A DNA stretch of 64,000 nt from Chryseobacterium camelliae (GTDB lineage Bacteria; Bacteroidota; Bacteroidia; Flavobacteriales; Weeksellaceae): the NCBI RefSeq assembly GCF_002770595.1, contig NZ_CP022986.1, positions 992,001-1,056,000 of the forward strand, in the 5' to 3' direction. A program made the position numbers and the translations under genes. Numbering within the stretch: position 1 is the stretch's first letter; every line of letters starts with the position of its first letter. Shown here piece after piece: positions 52,981 through 63,381 of this stretch. The notes beneath the pieces were generated by a model. It saw only the letters and a list, made by a program, of their open reading frames with translations. It searched no databases and was not told the DNA's origin.

Positions 52981-53901
52981 ATGAAAAACAAAGAGGATAA
53001 ACTGATACGCTTTATATCGATATCCCAAAGCCATCAGGCCTTCGGGCTTCCTGCACCGCAGCATCCGCTGATCAGCCTTGTACATTTCAATGAGGATAAC
53101 CCTTTCAATACAAGGATGGCTCCTATTTATGACATCCTGAGCTTTTACAAAATAACGTTTATCACGAAAAATAGCGGCAGGCTGAAATACGGCCGGGATT
53201 ACTATGATTATGATGAAGGCAGCATGCTGTTCCTGGCGCCTAACCAGCTGGTAGGAAGCACCGATTACAACAGTGAAACCTATTGCTACATTCTGCTGAT
53301 CCATCCTGATTTCCTGCTGGGACACCCTTTAGCCCAAAAGATAAAGCAGTATGGCTATTTCTCCTATTCATCCAATGAGGCGCTGCATGTTTCAGATGCA
53401 GAAAAAGAAACCATCCTTTCCGTGTTCAGGATTATGGAAGAGGAACTGAACAGCCGCGTTGATGAGTTCAGCCAGGAAGTAGTGCTTGCGCAGATCGAAC
53501 TTTTGCTGAGTTATGTCAACAGGTTCTACAAGCGCCAGTTCATTACCCGGAAGGTGGTTAACCATCATATTCTGGAAAAAGCCGAAACCATTCTTGATGA
53601 ATATATCAACAGTCTTAAAACGCTTCATCATGGACTTCCGACCGTTCAATACCTGTCTGACCAGCTGAATATCTCGCCCGGCTATCTGAGCGATGTTTTG
53701 CGTTCGGTGATCGGCAAAAACACCCAGCAGTATATTCGGGAGAAACTTACTGAACAGGCAAAGGTAAAGCTGATGTCCACCGGTCTGACCATCGGTGAAA
53801 TCGCTTATGAGCTGGGTTTTGAGCATCAGCAGTCCTTCAGCAAAATGTTTAAGGCTCAAACGGGTCTTTCGCCAGTGGAGTTCAGGACGTCATTCAACTG
53901 A
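52981..53901 (+). CDS. AraC family transcriptional regulator
   Basis: A 306-residue regulator from the ATG at 52981. Residues about 1-160 form a cupin-like sensor part (RDYYDYDEGSMLFLAPNQLV), and the last 100 are the double helix-turn-helix: VQYLSDQLNISPGYLSDVLR and then GEIAYELGFEHQQSFSKMFK with the usual TGLSPVEFR ending. This arrangement is common in Bacteroidota next to the oxidoreductase it controls, here the SDR. No operator could be picked out. Confidence 0.92.
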   Translation: MKNKEDKLIRFISISQSHQAFGLPAPQHPLISLVHFNEDNPFNTRMAPIYDILSFYKITFITKNSGRLKYGRDYYDYDEGSMLFLAPNQLVGSTDYNSETYCYILLIHPDFLLGHPLAQKIKQYGYFSYSSNEALHVSDAEKETILSVFRIMEEELNSRVDEFSQEVVLAQIELLLSYVNRFYKRQFITRKVVNHHILEKAETILDEYINSLKTLHHGLPTVQYLSDQLNISPGYLSDVLRSVIGKNTQQYIREKLTEQAKVKLMSTGLTIGEIAYELGFEHQQSFSKMFKAQTGLSPVEFRTSFN

Positions 53902-53996
53902 AAGCCTTCAACTCTTATATCTGAACTGACGATAACATTCCGTTAAAGGGTAGTTTCAGGCTATTTCTTACCTAAGAACCAATGACGGCATCTTAC

Positions 53997-56888
53997 CTAA
54001 TTTTTATCTTTCAAATCTTTAGATATGGTCTTCTCAGCCGCTTTTGCATTCTGTTCCTGGGCTTCTTTTTCCCTGCGCTGCTGCCTCCTGGTCTTTTTCT
54101 CGGCACGTCTCTCCTGACGGATCACTTTGTTGGATTTTTTATTGTAGAGGGCATCAATAATTCCCTGGCCAGTCTTACTGAAAATTTTCACTTTCGGTTT
54201 TTCATGCGTTCCGGTAACCACAACAGGAAACCCTATGATCCCTCCGGGCAGGATCCCGACCCTGATTCTTAAATCCAGCAATCCGTTAAAACTGGTGGTA
54301 CCACTTACCGTCGGCCTTAAAATAGAAACTTTAAAGGTAAATTTATCAACGTGAATCAGATTGTTTTTACTGTGGGTCTCGATATTCACCCCTTTCATAT
54401 CAGGATCATTGAAGGCTTTTGCTCCGATGTTATCTCCGACGGCAGAGAGCATTTTCAGATTCTTAACCTCCACATCCCGGAGATTCACCACTCCTCCACC
54501 CTCCAGGGAGGGATAAATAGGCTTCATGTTTTTATCGAAATCTCCTTTTAACTTGTAGTCTATGGATACAATACCCTTCACATTTTTTGCTGCGGTGGCC
54601 ATTTCCCGGACCATATCAATTTCCTTATAGGCCCGCTGCACATCAAAATCCAGAACTTTCAGGGCGATATCGTAATTGGCAGTGATCGGGGATTCATCCT
54701 GGTAGCGTGCATCAATAGTCATCCTGCTTCCTACCACACCTAAAGAAGTGTTTTTAAGGTACACCTGCCCCCGGTCTACAGAGGCTAAACCGAAGACATT
54801 ATTAAGCTTTAATCCTTTGAATTCAACCGTTTTTGCATCAGCTTCCAAAGAAACATCCAGGTTCTTCGGAACAATCACTACCCCGCTGCTTTTAGGATTC
54901 TCTACTTTGGCATAATCCACTTCTATGGACTTCCTGGAATTATCACCCTCTTTTAAAGCCATGAATTCATCGATCAGAATATACCTTGATTTCAGCTTGA
55001 ACTTCCCGTGAAGCGTTCCTTTCCTTTCAATAAAGTAATTGATGGTATTTAAAAGATAGCCGTTCAACGCAAAATCCGACTGACCGTATGTCGTAATAAA
55101 CTTCCTGAACCACATCTTCTCATTTTCAAACTGGAAGTTCCCTTCTTTGATGTAGAAGGATTTGGGAAGGTATTCTGTAGTAGCTTTTATATTTTTTAAA
55201 ATCAGATTCCCTTTATTATCCAGTTTGTTATACTGACCGGTCGTGGCATAACTCTGGCGGCCGTTCAGTGAGAGGTCAGCGATAATAAGGCCGTTGACGT
55301 CAAAGCCTTTCTTTGCAAACACCTTATAAATTCTTCCTATGTTCAGCACGCCTTTCGCACGCACTTTGTACAGGACATCTTCAAAATTCTGAAGGTCTGC
55401 ATTAACGAATACGGGATTTCCTTCAAAATCAAATGTAAACGGATTCAGCCGTACGCCTAAGCTCTTAAATGTTCCGTCCGTGTTCGTAACATTCGCCATA
55501 ATCTGGATATCCTTAATCGGATTAGGATAGTATTTGGTTTTCAGCCATCCGTTTTTTACATGAAGGTAGCCCTGGGTTTTCGGAAACAGTTTTTTATCCA
55601 GGCTGAACAATCCGTTGGCTTTGATGTTAGTATCCAACAGGCCTTTGATCTCCATGTTTTTCAGACCCAGGGCCTGGCTCAGGGTCTGTAAATTGACTGC
55701 CCCTTTCACATCGGCAAATACCTGCATTTCATTTAAGCCCTTAGTCCTTACTACCGCTTTGAAATTGTTGCTCTTCCCTAAATCAAAACTTAAATTTTTC
55801 AGGTCCAGCCCAAGCTGGTCTGTATTCAGGTCGGGAAAGTCTACATTCAGGTCCATATTGAAATTATTCATGGGAACCGGTGCTTTTCCGTTGGAAACAA
55901 AGCCATCTTTCACCAGCAGCCTGGCCTGTAACCGGGGCTTCAGTTTTTTAGGTTCGCTGAACCGGCCTTTAAGGCTGAAAAACAGATCGCTTTTCCCTTC
56001 AATCCTGGTATCTTTTGCCCAATCCAGGTATTGCGGCGGCAGAACAGAAATCATGTTACGGACGGTGGTTTTTTCCGAAGCTGCATTGATATCAAGATTA
56101 TATCCGTCTTTCAGGACACTCACGAAACCGGTAAATTTCAGTGGCAGGTCATTAATTCTCAGCTCGTTCTTCCGCAGGACAAAAGTCAGTGCATTGGTAT
56201 TGATCCTTGTTATCAGATCCGCATGCAGCGATTTCTGTTTTGCATAATACGTTCGGTTTAAGCTGAAATCAAGTTTATCAATATCAAGATAAGTAGTCAG
56301 GTCAAAGATGTCTTCGCTTAAACCGCCCTTCCCGGTATAGTTCAGGCCTTTGGCGTCCACCAGGACCCGGGCCGAATGGTCATTGTATCTGACATTCCAG
56401 TTTCTCAGCTTAATCAGGTCCAGCTTTATGGAAGTACCTGTACCGGTTGTATCCTTTGGTTTTTCAGAAGGCTTTGCAACGTAAACATTGTAGTTGGCCT
56501 CTCCTTTGGAATTGACAAAAACATTTGCATAAGCATCGGTAACGTAGATCTCATCAATTTTAACATGTCCGTTAAAGATCAGGTTTTTAAGGTTAATCCC
56601 CACAGCAACTTAGCGGGCCGACAATAACGTATCGTTCTGAAATGGTTTTGACCCTTTAAGCAGGAAATCATCCACAGAAACAGTGAGTGAAGGAAAATGC
56701 CTGAAAAATGTAAGGTGGCTTTTTTTATAGTCGAGTTTGCCGGCAAGATGTTTATTGGCAAATATTTTCACCTGCTCCGAGATGGTTCCCGGAAACAGCG
56801 CAGGGATGATAAACATCAAAAGAAGAATAGAACCTACCGCAATTCCTGTCCATTTCAGAATTTTTATAAAGATCTTTTTAACTTCCAT
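53997..56888 (-). pseudogene. AsmA-like inner-membrane protein interrupted by one in-frame stop
   Basis: AsmA/TamB-superfamily proteins bridge the envelope and are linked to lipid transport. The front part starts at the ATG at 56886-56888 with one membrane helix (IAVGSILLLMFIIPALFPGT) and the AsmA opening KKSHLTFFRHFPSLTVSVDD, and stops at TAA 56610-56612. Exactly the same frame continues after that codon (VAVGINLKNLIFNGHVK) for about 870 further residues to 53997, with the C-terminal AsmA domain (LDLRIRVGILPGGIIGFPV) and a basic tail. A single base change from GAA would produce this stop. Total length would be about 963 residues, normal for the family. It is either a recent null allele or a sequencing error; restart at the GTG at 56601-56603 would lack the membrane anchor. 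Confidence 0.8.
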
Positions 56889-56982
56889 AGAATATTTTTT
56901 TACTAGTAAGCTGATCATCATAAATTAAGCCACTTACGATATCATTCTGAGCAGCAGATCGCAGGTAACTATCATGCATGCT

Positions 56983-57010
56983 ATTGAATACAACAGCACT
57001 TGTATTCAAT
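56983..57010. other. Perfect 10-bp hairpin between AsmA and GLPGLI genes
   Basis: ATTGAATACA and TGTATTCAAT are exact inverted copies with an 8-base loop. No T run follows on either strand, so it is not a standard terminator. It could stabilise the end of the GLPGLI transcript. Confidence 0.55.
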
Positions 57011-57094
57011 CCTGCTCTAAAAAAACATCGGGAATTCCTGATGTACATGAGTATATGCGGGACATCCGGATAGTGAATTCATCCGGCTTCCTGC

Positions 57095-57934
57095 CTAATT
57101 AAGTTCTATAGTATTGTTATTTTCCTTAAACTGATCCTGTATTCTCCTGATTCTCATCTTTACATATTCGGCATCCGAGTAAGAGCTTCCGTCAGGTAAA
57201 GTGGTTGTAATGCCGGTAACATTATTTCTCTGCATGAGCTCCTTCAGTTTACTCAGCGGATCCCTGAGGTAATTTTCAACGGCTTTTTTATACTGCATTT
57301 CTGTAACGGGAATAGATTTCGAAAAGTTAAGTTTTATACTTCTGAACTTTTCAATGCCTTGCAGCTCCCAGACATGTTGTTTTTTGGTGTCCTCGATCTT
57401 CACAATCAGGCCCGGAAGTCCACGAAACTTATAAGGTCCTTCGGAAATGGGAATTTCATCAGTAAACCAGGCATGATAGGTTCTGCCTCTGTATTCCATT
57501 GTGGCAAGCTGACATTTTTTACCCTGTATCTCATTCGTTTCTGCCTGTATATGCCAGTTGTATGTAATATGCTGAGTGATTTTAAACCTGTCACCACCTA
57601 AGGACCGGTACGTTACCACTTCATCTGATTGCCGGTTTTTCTGAATAATTTCCGTAATTTTTTCTTTCGGGAAGGTATTTAATGAAACTGACATATTTGC
57701 AGAGGTGCCGCCTGACTCCATCTTTTGTGCAATGGCCGAGTCTCTCTTTGTTTTTCTCAGGCTGAGATAGGCGGATTCGTTTTTGTCTACAAACAATCCC
57801 ATCAGTTCAGTTTCAGTTTTCTCCAAATGTAAAGAGTCCGGCCTGAAAGTATACCCGTACGTAAAAGAGTACTTTTGACTACAACAGAACAGCGGAAGTA
57901 CAATCATGAAGATAAATAATGTTTTTCTGATCAT
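57095..57934 (-). CDS. GLPGLI family protein
   Basis: Secreted protein of 279 residues, signal peptide ending near LPLFCCSQ (residue 19). The family signature GLPGLIVKIED is at about residues 168-178, preceded by YRGRTYHAWFTDEIPISEGP with the conserved AWFT and GP features. Proteins of this family are found almost only in Bacteroidota and their function is unknown. It lies upstream of the AsmA gene on the same strand but 170 bases apart. Confidence 0.9.
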   Translation of the reverse strand: MIRKTLFIFMIVLPLFCCSQKYSFTYGYTFRPDSLHLEKTETELMGLFVDKNESAYLSLRKTKRDSAIAQKMESGGTSANMSVSLNTFPKEKITEIIQKNRQSDEVVTYRSLGGDRFKITQHITYNWHIQAETNEIQGKKCQLATMEYRGRTYHAWFTDEIPISEGPYKFRGLPGLIVKIEDTKKQHVWELQGIEKFRSIKLNFSKSIPVTEMQYKKAVENYLRDPLSKLKELMQRNNVTGITTTLPDGSSYSDAEYVKMRIRRIQDQFKENNNTIELN

Positions 57935-58038
57935 GGTATAGCGCTATTAACTTAAACATTCAGCAGGAATGCTGCTGTTGAACGTCTCATGTACTAAAAA
58001 AGCAGTCCGGCAGCCCTGCTTCCCGGCTGATTTCAGGT

Positions 58039-58938
58039 TTATTTTAATGTCCTCAACTTATTGATGTTTAAAGCGTTCCGTTTTATCCATTGAACGGATA
58101 TATCAAAAGGCTGTGCATTACCGGCAGATGCCGTATTGTGGCCCAATGCTGAAAACAGCGCATATTCAAAAGGTTTACCCTGAGCCTTGAATGAGTTCAA
58201 TTGCTCAATGCACAGGGGGACGGGAATTTGTATATCTTTTTCTCCAAAAAGCCAAAGTCCCGGAATGGAAATATTTCTGAGCTCAGTTTTTGGGTCGGTT
58301 GCTGCAAACTGATACCTGTCCGGATCATTTTTAATATGCTCACGGGCATCTGCGTCTGTATGGTTTTCCCAAAAATGACTGTCGCCATTGGTATAAAACT
58401 GAAATCGCAGTTGTTCTAACGTAGTAATGGTAGGGCAACTGAATAATACCATGAATTCTACCAGTGGGTTCTTGCCGGCCGTCATGGGAATGATCCATCC
58501 TGCCTGGCTGAAACCTACTAATCCGATGGGTATTTTTTTATCTTTCAAATAGGTCCGAAATATATTCACGGCAGCATCTGCATCATCAGACAACAGATTA
58601 AGATTTGCATGATCTATATTATTAGTACCCACCGACGGACCTACGTAGATACCTCCGGATGCCCCAACCCCGCGTTTATCATAGGTAAATACCGCAATAC
58701 CTTCTTTAGCCAGGCGCTTGGCAAATTCCAGTTCTCTTTTTACCGGGTCTGACCCATGGACAATGACCACTGCTGCCAATGGGTTTTCAGGCTTTACCAT
58801 TGAGCCGGCAAGCGTAATGCCCTGACTTTGAAACTTCACCTCCTGAATGGCAAGGTTTGTCGATTGTGAAAATGCATGTACCGGTAGGGCCGTCAGTAAT
58901 GCCCAAAAATATAACTTATAAAAAAGGTTGATGTTCAT
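58039..58938 (-). CDS. Secreted alpha/beta hydrolase
   Basis: Exported serine hydrolase of 299 residues with a signal peptide ending near AFSQS (residue 24). Oxyanion strand VVIVHGSDPVKRE, nucleophile elbow VGFSQAGW with Ser144, a probable acid in LFGEKDIQIPV and the catalytic His in ALGHNTASAG. This is the acyl-peptide/dienelactone-type fold with DKRGVGASGG. Substrate unknown. It stands alone on the minus strand. Confidence 0.9.
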   Translation of the reverse strand: MNINLFYKLYFWALLTALPVHAFSQSTNLAIQEVKFQSQGITLAGSMVKPENPLAAVVIVHGSDPVKRELEFAKRLAKEGIAVFTYDKRGVGASGGIYVGPSVGTNNIDHANLNLLSDDADAAVNIFRTYLKDKKIPIGLVGFSQAGWIIPMTAGKNPLVEFMVLFSCPTITTLEQLRFQFYTNGDSHFWENHTDADAREHIKNDPDRYQFAATDPKTELRNISIPGLWLFGEKDIQIPVPLCIEQLNSFKAQGKPFEYALFSALGHNTASAGNAQPFDISVQWIKRNALNINKLRTLK

Positions 58939-59565
58939 TTTGTTTTAAAGATAATTGATTCTACATGGTCCTTTCCGCAATACATAAAACCTGAAATACA
59001 GGTATGTATTCTTTGGTTTTTCCTGATGCTGAAATTTTATTTTCAATCCATATATGCTGCAGTTTTAATATGCTTTTCTAAAATGCCAATATAAGAAAGT
59101 TAATGACCATGAACGCAAAAGAATCATCAGCTACCCATAAAAAAGAATAAAGTCATGATCTACCGTCACATTCATTCTCTGTCATTTGGCTCATTGTGAT
59201 GGCTGAAGGATGCAATATTACCCGTTATAGTACCCGAAAGTATCATCCAGCCAGTCAAACATCACCTGATGGAAGAGTTCGTGGCTGCCTTCCTGACAAT
59301 GTTCCAGAAAACACTCTGCAGAAGATCAGGAAGAAATAGGGTTACCCTTACATTGGAGCAGAAACTGCAGCTTCAAACCTGTCCTTTACTGGCATTTAGT
59401 AGCGGTGGATAACGATCTACAAACAGTCCATTGATATGAAATCCAAAAAAATAACGTAAATCTTTCAGTGACACAGAGAAAGGAAACAATTTATTTTACA
59501 ACTTCATGTAACAATCTGGTTGTTAAAACTGTTATATCAGTAACTGAACCACTAAAATAATTTGC
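58939..59565. other. Intergenic region with decayed coding sequence
   Basis: A 627-base divergent gap. One coding-like remnant lies at 59218-59325 on the minus strand (listed separately); the rest holds the promoters of the two flanking genes, which I could not locate precisely. Confidence 0.45.
59218..59325 (-). pseudogene. C-terminal remnant of an unknown protein
   Basis: A 35-codon open stretch reads SSAECFLEHCQEGSHELFHQ and goes on to MFDWLDDTFGYYNG before TAA. The composition is that of a real protein end, but an in-frame stop lies directly before it and there is no start. The family is not recognised. Confidence 0.35.
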
Positions 59566-61050
59566 ATGAACAAGCCATTCCGATCCATCAGAATTATATT
59601 TCTGCTATTGGCAGTATCATTTTCAAAGCAACTGACTGCTCAGAGCAGAACGGACAGTATCGATTCGTTCATCAAAGGAAAAATGACGCAGCTGCACATT
59701 CCGGGCCTTCAGCTGGCGATCCTCCGGAATGGAACATTGGATAAACTGGAAAACTACGGTTTTGCCAGCCTGGAACATCAGGTGGTCACAGGTTCAGAAA
59801 CAACTTTTTCAATCAACTCCATGACCAAGGCCTTTGTAGGCGTGGCAGTACTACAGTTGCAGGAGCAGGGAAAATTGAATGTAAAAGATCCGATATCCAA
59901 ATATGTGGACGATATTCCGGACCAATGGAAATCAATAAGGATTGAACAGGTTTTAAGCAACACTTCCGGTTTTCCCAATAATATTGACGAAAAAGAACAG
60001 GTATTGGGAGATGGCAGTGAAAACAACAACTGGGAAATGGTGAAGAAGTTACCTATGGAATTCAGGCCCGGAGAAAAGTTCAGTTACAATCAGACAGGAT
60101 ATTATATTTTAGGGAGGATCATAACCGGACTCAGCGGTCAGCATTTCACAAAGTTCATTGAAGAAAACCAATTCAAAACCTGTGGTATGACTTCTACCCG
60201 ATTTGGTGATTCCAGCGATATCATTCCGAATAATTCAAACTCGTATTCAACCCTGTACAATGACAACGGAAAATGGATCAATGATGGTAAACTGCATAAT
60301 TCCTTTGCTGTTTTTCCTCTGTTTTTCAGAACGGCAACAGGAATCATTTCAACATCCAAAGACCTGAGTAAATGGCTTCTTGCTCTGCAAAGAAGAGAAC
60401 TGCTGAAAAATCAGTCAAGCATAGATCAGATGTTCGCTACAGCAAGACTGAATGATGGGAGCATCGGCGGATTCAACAAGCTGACCAACGGATATGCTTT
60501 GGGCTGGCCGACAGTAGTCAGAGAAGAGCACCCCGCACTGGCGCCCGTCGGCGGAATGCGCTCTGCATTGTTCCTATATCCTCAGGATAACCTGTCCATA
60601 ATCGTTTTAACCAATCTCCAGGGCTCAAGTCCTGAATGGTTCATAGATGAAATTGCGGGTTTCTATCTTCCGGATATGAAAGTGAAAAACGGTTTCGGGT
60701 TAAGTAAAAATTTAAAGTTTCTGCGTCAGGAACTTCTGAAGGGTGGTTTTGAAAATGCAGAGAAAATTTTTAATAAAATCAAGAAAAGCCATAAAAACTT
60801 TACCCTGACAGAAGATGAATTGAATGCCTGGGGTTATCAGCTTGTGGAACAGGACAAAAAAAATGAAGCATTGCAGGTTTTCAAGCTGAATACCCTGCTG
60901 TTTCCCAAAAGTTCCAATGTGTATGACAGCTATGGCGAAATACTTGAAGCGATTGGAAGCAGGAAGGAGGCGATCCTTAACTACAGGAAATCTCTGCAAT
61001 TGAATCCGGAGAACACCAATGCAGCTAATTATTTAAAAGATAAAAAATGA
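59566..61050 (+). CDS. Serine hydrolase (beta-lactamase/AmpC-like) with TPR tail
   Basis: Exported protein of 494 residues, signal peptide ending near QLTAQ (residue 26). The beta-lactamase-related domain (about 30-365) has the SxxK motif at Ser85-Lys88 (INSMTKAFVG), FSYNQTGYYILG where the family has the Tyr-x-Asn motif, and APVGGMRSALF in place of the usual HxG region. Residues about 390-494 form tetratricopeptide repeats (NVYDSYGEILEAIGSRKEAI). This architecture is frequent in Bacteroidota; some members are peptidases or esterases, few are true beta-lactamases. Resistance should not be assumed. Confidence 0.88.
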   Translation: MNKPFRSIRIIFLLLAVSFSKQLTAQSRTDSIDSFIKGKMTQLHIPGLQLAILRNGTLDKLENYGFASLEHQVVTGSETTFSINSMTKAFVGVAVLQLQEQGKLNVKDPISKYVDDIPDQWKSIRIEQVLSNTSGFPNNIDEKEQVLGDGSENNNWEMVKKLPMEFRPGEKFSYNQTGYYILGRIITGLSGQHFTKFIEENQFKTCGMTSTRFGDSSDIIPNNSNSYSTLYNDNGKWINDGKLHNSFAVFPLFFRTATGIISTSKDLSKWLLALQRRELLKNQSSIDQMFATARLNDGSIGGFNKLTNGYALGWPTVVREEHPALAPVGGMRSALFLYPQDNLSIIVLTNLQGSSPEWFIDEIAGFYLPDMKVKNGFGLSKNLKFLRQELLKGGFENAEKIFNKIKKSHKNFTLTEDELNAWGYQLVEQDKKNEALQVFKLNTLLFPKSSNVYDSYGEILEAIGSRKEAILNYRKSLQLNPENTNAANYLKDKK

Positions 61051-61093
61051 GAATGCCTCTGTGGAATACATCTCTTGATAAATTTAAACCTCT

Positions 61094-61219
61094 ATGAAAA
61101 AGCTTGTTTTAACGGCCACTTTTATAACATGCGCAGCAGGTTGTTTTGCTCAGACAGATCAAATAAAACTGCCTTCTGATAATACATTAAAAACAGCATT
61201 CGATTCGTTGGCGGATTGA
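61094..61219 (+). pseudogene. Truncated secreted protein, signal peptide remnant
   Basis: A 41-residue frame, MKKLVLTATFITCAAGCFAQ followed by TDQIKLPSDNTLKTAFDSLAD, then TGA. It has a perfect signal peptide with a mature part cut after 20 residues. The following 120 bases do not continue the frame. I read it as the front of a deleted secreted enzyme gene. Confidence 0.5.
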
Positions 61220-61342
61220 TCGTTACGGGCTCATTCTGTTAATGGCTGTGTATCCTAAATGTCTTTATGCAGCAGGCAAATTAATTTGATGTCATATTCT
61301 TAAATAATCCGTAGATTAAAAACCTAAAAAACCCAAGAAATA

Positions 61343-62317
61343 ATGACCGGAATACTCCCAAGATTGTATCTGTTTTTTTACTGCCTGATGATCTCCTGTA
61401 CCCTGTCAGCTCAGAAAAATGCCGTAAGCTACGTTGAAGAGGCCATCACGCTGATGAAGAAAAACTCAGTCAATAAAGGGACGGTGGACTGGACAAAGCT
61501 CTCGGAAGAAGCTCTGGCTTCTGCTGCCGATAAAGGAACAGCCAGGGAAGCCTATCCGATCATTACTAAAAGCCTTGAGCTGCTTCAGGACCAGCATTCC
61601 GGATTTTATCCTCCGGAAATGGTCAGTGCCTACATGAAGCGCTACACGGAATCCGGACTGGAGTTCCCGTATTCAAAAGACAGCCTGATCAATGGCCAGC
61701 TGGCCTATCTTTCGGTTCCGGCCATCGGCAATCTGAACCAGGACGACTGGAAGCTGTACGTGAGTGATTTTTATAAAAAAATAAAAGCCCTGGATGCCCG
61801 CAACCCAAAAGCCTGGATCCTGGATCTCAGGAACAACGACGGAGGAATGTTTTCTCCGATGTTCAAAGCCGTACAGCCGTTTTTAGACAGCGAAAAAGCT
61901 GTTGGATCCATCGATAACAGCGGCAGGACCAGCTATTATGCCAACCGCAAAAATGATGTGCTTTTCGGCCAGACGGTGATCGCCACCATAGAGGTTCCGG
62001 CAATTACCCTGCAACATAAAAAAATCCCGATCTATATCCTGGTCAGTAAAAAGACCGCAAGTTCCGGTGAATTTGTTACCGCGGCTTTTGCCGGGCAGAA
62101 AAACACCACGATCATCGGAACCCATACCCAGGGACTCACTTCTGACAATTCTGAGTTCAGGATGTCAGACGGTGCCATTCTGAAGCTTACCACAGGAATC
62201 CTGGTGAACAGGAAGGGGGATCAATACAAGGAGGTTGGAAAAGGTATTGCTCCGGACCGGTATGTCAAGTCCAAAAACCTTCAGGATTATATTGCTGTCT
62301 TGCCGGAAAACCGTTAA
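61343..62317 (+). CDS. S41 family peptidase
   Basis: Exported serine peptidase of the C-terminal-processing family, 324 residues, signal peptide ending near TLSAQ (residue 23). Core strands KAWILDLRNNDGGMFSPM and the catalytic loop LVSKKTASSGEFVTAAFAG then IIGTHTQGLTSDNSEF are typical; the nucleophile is the second Ser of ASSGE. A PDZ domain is not seen, as in nisin-resistance-like and tricorn-type members. Substrate unknown. It follows a truncated gene and precedes a small membrane protein. Confidence 0.9.
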   Translation: MTGILPRLYLFFYCLMISCTLSAQKNAVSYVEEAITLMKKNSVNKGTVDWTKLSEEALASAADKGTAREAYPIITKSLELLQDQHSGFYPPEMVSAYMKRYTESGLEFPYSKDSLINGQLAYLSVPAIGNLNQDDWKLYVSDFYKKIKALDARNPKAWILDLRNNDGGMFSPMFKAVQPFLDSEKAVGSIDNSGRTSYYANRKNDVLFGQTVIATIEVPAITLQHKKIPIYILVSKKTASSGEFVTAAFAGQKNTTIIGTHTQGLTSDNSEFRMSDGAILKLTTGILVNRKGDQYKEVGKGIAPDRYVKSKNLQDYIAVLPENR

Positions 62318-62340
62318 AATCCAGAAATTCCGTGCACGGT

Positions 62341-62375
62341 TTCTACCTGCATACAATGCTTTTATTCAGGTAGAA
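62341..62375. terminator. Hairpin after the S41 peptidase gene
   Basis: TTCTACCTG and CAGGTAGAA are perfect 9-bp arms with a 17-base loop, 23 bases after the stop. The T run is weak; another palindrome (AAAACTGCAGTTTT) follows within 15 bases. Confidence 0.55.
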
Positions 62376-62460
62376 TCCTGCAAAAACTGCAGTTTTATAA
62401 TTAACAGGCCTGATCATAATTTTATGAATTTAATACAACCGGATATAAATAAGTCCAGAT

Positions 62461-63036
62461 ATGCTGAAAACAAATTACCGTGAAACAGTGCTGAAAAAAG
62501 TCCGCAGGCTCAGGAATATTATACTGGGAATCGTTGGATTCTGTATTGCTTTTATCGCCGCAGGAATGGGCATTCTCCTCTACTACGGATACATAACGAA
62601 CGGTAACAGCACTTCCGTGTATATGATGCTGCCCGGATTTCTGATATTCATTGGCCTGGCTGTTTTCATGCGATCTTTTTTCAAAGGATATCTTGAGGTG
62701 ATCGAAGTGATGACGGATGAAGACCTGGAAACTATGGAGAGACTGGGAAAAACCAGATGGTGGATGGAGAAACAGCTTCCTTCTTTCATTATTTATTCAG
62801 GGAAGATCAGGGTTTTCAAACTGTATAGCCAACCTGATTTTTCCTTTACAGAACTCAGTGAAATTTCAATCCGCCCCAATTACTTCAGCAGAGGCAGGCA
62901 AAATAAACTGGTCATTTTCAAGAAAGCAAGAGGCGGAAGCTTTTTCTTCGGTATGGACAGCAATCCTGCGCAGGAACAACATCTCGTTGATAAAGCCCTG
63001 GAATATAATCCGGACATCATCATCAAAAACAGATAA
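62461..63036 (+). CDS. Hypothetical two-helix membrane protein
   Basis: A 191-residue protein with basic N-terminus (KKVRRLRN), two membrane helices (about 18-41 and 52-70) and a cytoplasmic part of about 120 residues with SGKIRVFKLYSQPDFSFTEL and FFFGMDSNPAQEQHLVDKAL. No known family. It could be a PH-like domain protein anchored by two helices; that is a guess. Confidence 0.65.
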   Translation: MLKTNYRETVLKKVRRLRNIILGIVGFCIAFIAAGMGILLYYGYITNGNSTSVYMMLPGFLIFIGLAVFMRSFFKGYLEVIEVMTDEDLETMERLGKTRWWMEKQLPSFIIYSGKIRVFKLYSQPDFSFTELSEISIRPNYFSRGRQNKLVIFKKARGGSFFFGMDSNPAQEQHLVDKALEYNPDIIIKNR

Positions 63037-63381
63037 ACCGCAGGCATTCCTTTCTTATGAACGGACGAAATTCCAAAGTGGTTATCTGACCAATATAAAT
63101 AGCGATTCAGTTTATATTGAAGGAGATTACCGATCAGGTGAGTAAAAATCCGATGAATTCATCTCCGGTCATTCATATCGATGCATATCGGCACAAATTA
63201 TGAACTGTACCCTGGGTATTTTCCAGCAGTAACAATAGCCAGTAGGACTGCTGCAGACAGCAGGCATCAACCGCATAACAGCTTTCAAAAAATTGGTTCG
63301 AAACCCCGAAAGCGAAATCATTCCTGCTGATTCAATACTAACCTGGAAAATTACAACCCAATAAGGACTAAAATTCAAACA
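63037..63381. other. Intergenic region, coding-like debris
   Basis: A 345-base gap. A short open stretch near 63049-63145 (FQSGYLTNINSDSVYIEGDY) looks like the end of a gene but has no start. Nothing else is supported. Confidence 0.35.

Noticed and set aside
54470..54520. CACCCTCCAGGGAGGG inverted repeat
   Set aside because: It lies within the AsmA coding sequence and encodes conserved residues of that protein, so it is not an inserted repeat.
59566..61050. Beta-lactamase resistance gene
   Set aside because: It has SxxK but YNQ and no proper KTG/HxG triad, plus a TPR tail, as in general serine hydrolases; resistance cannot be claimed.
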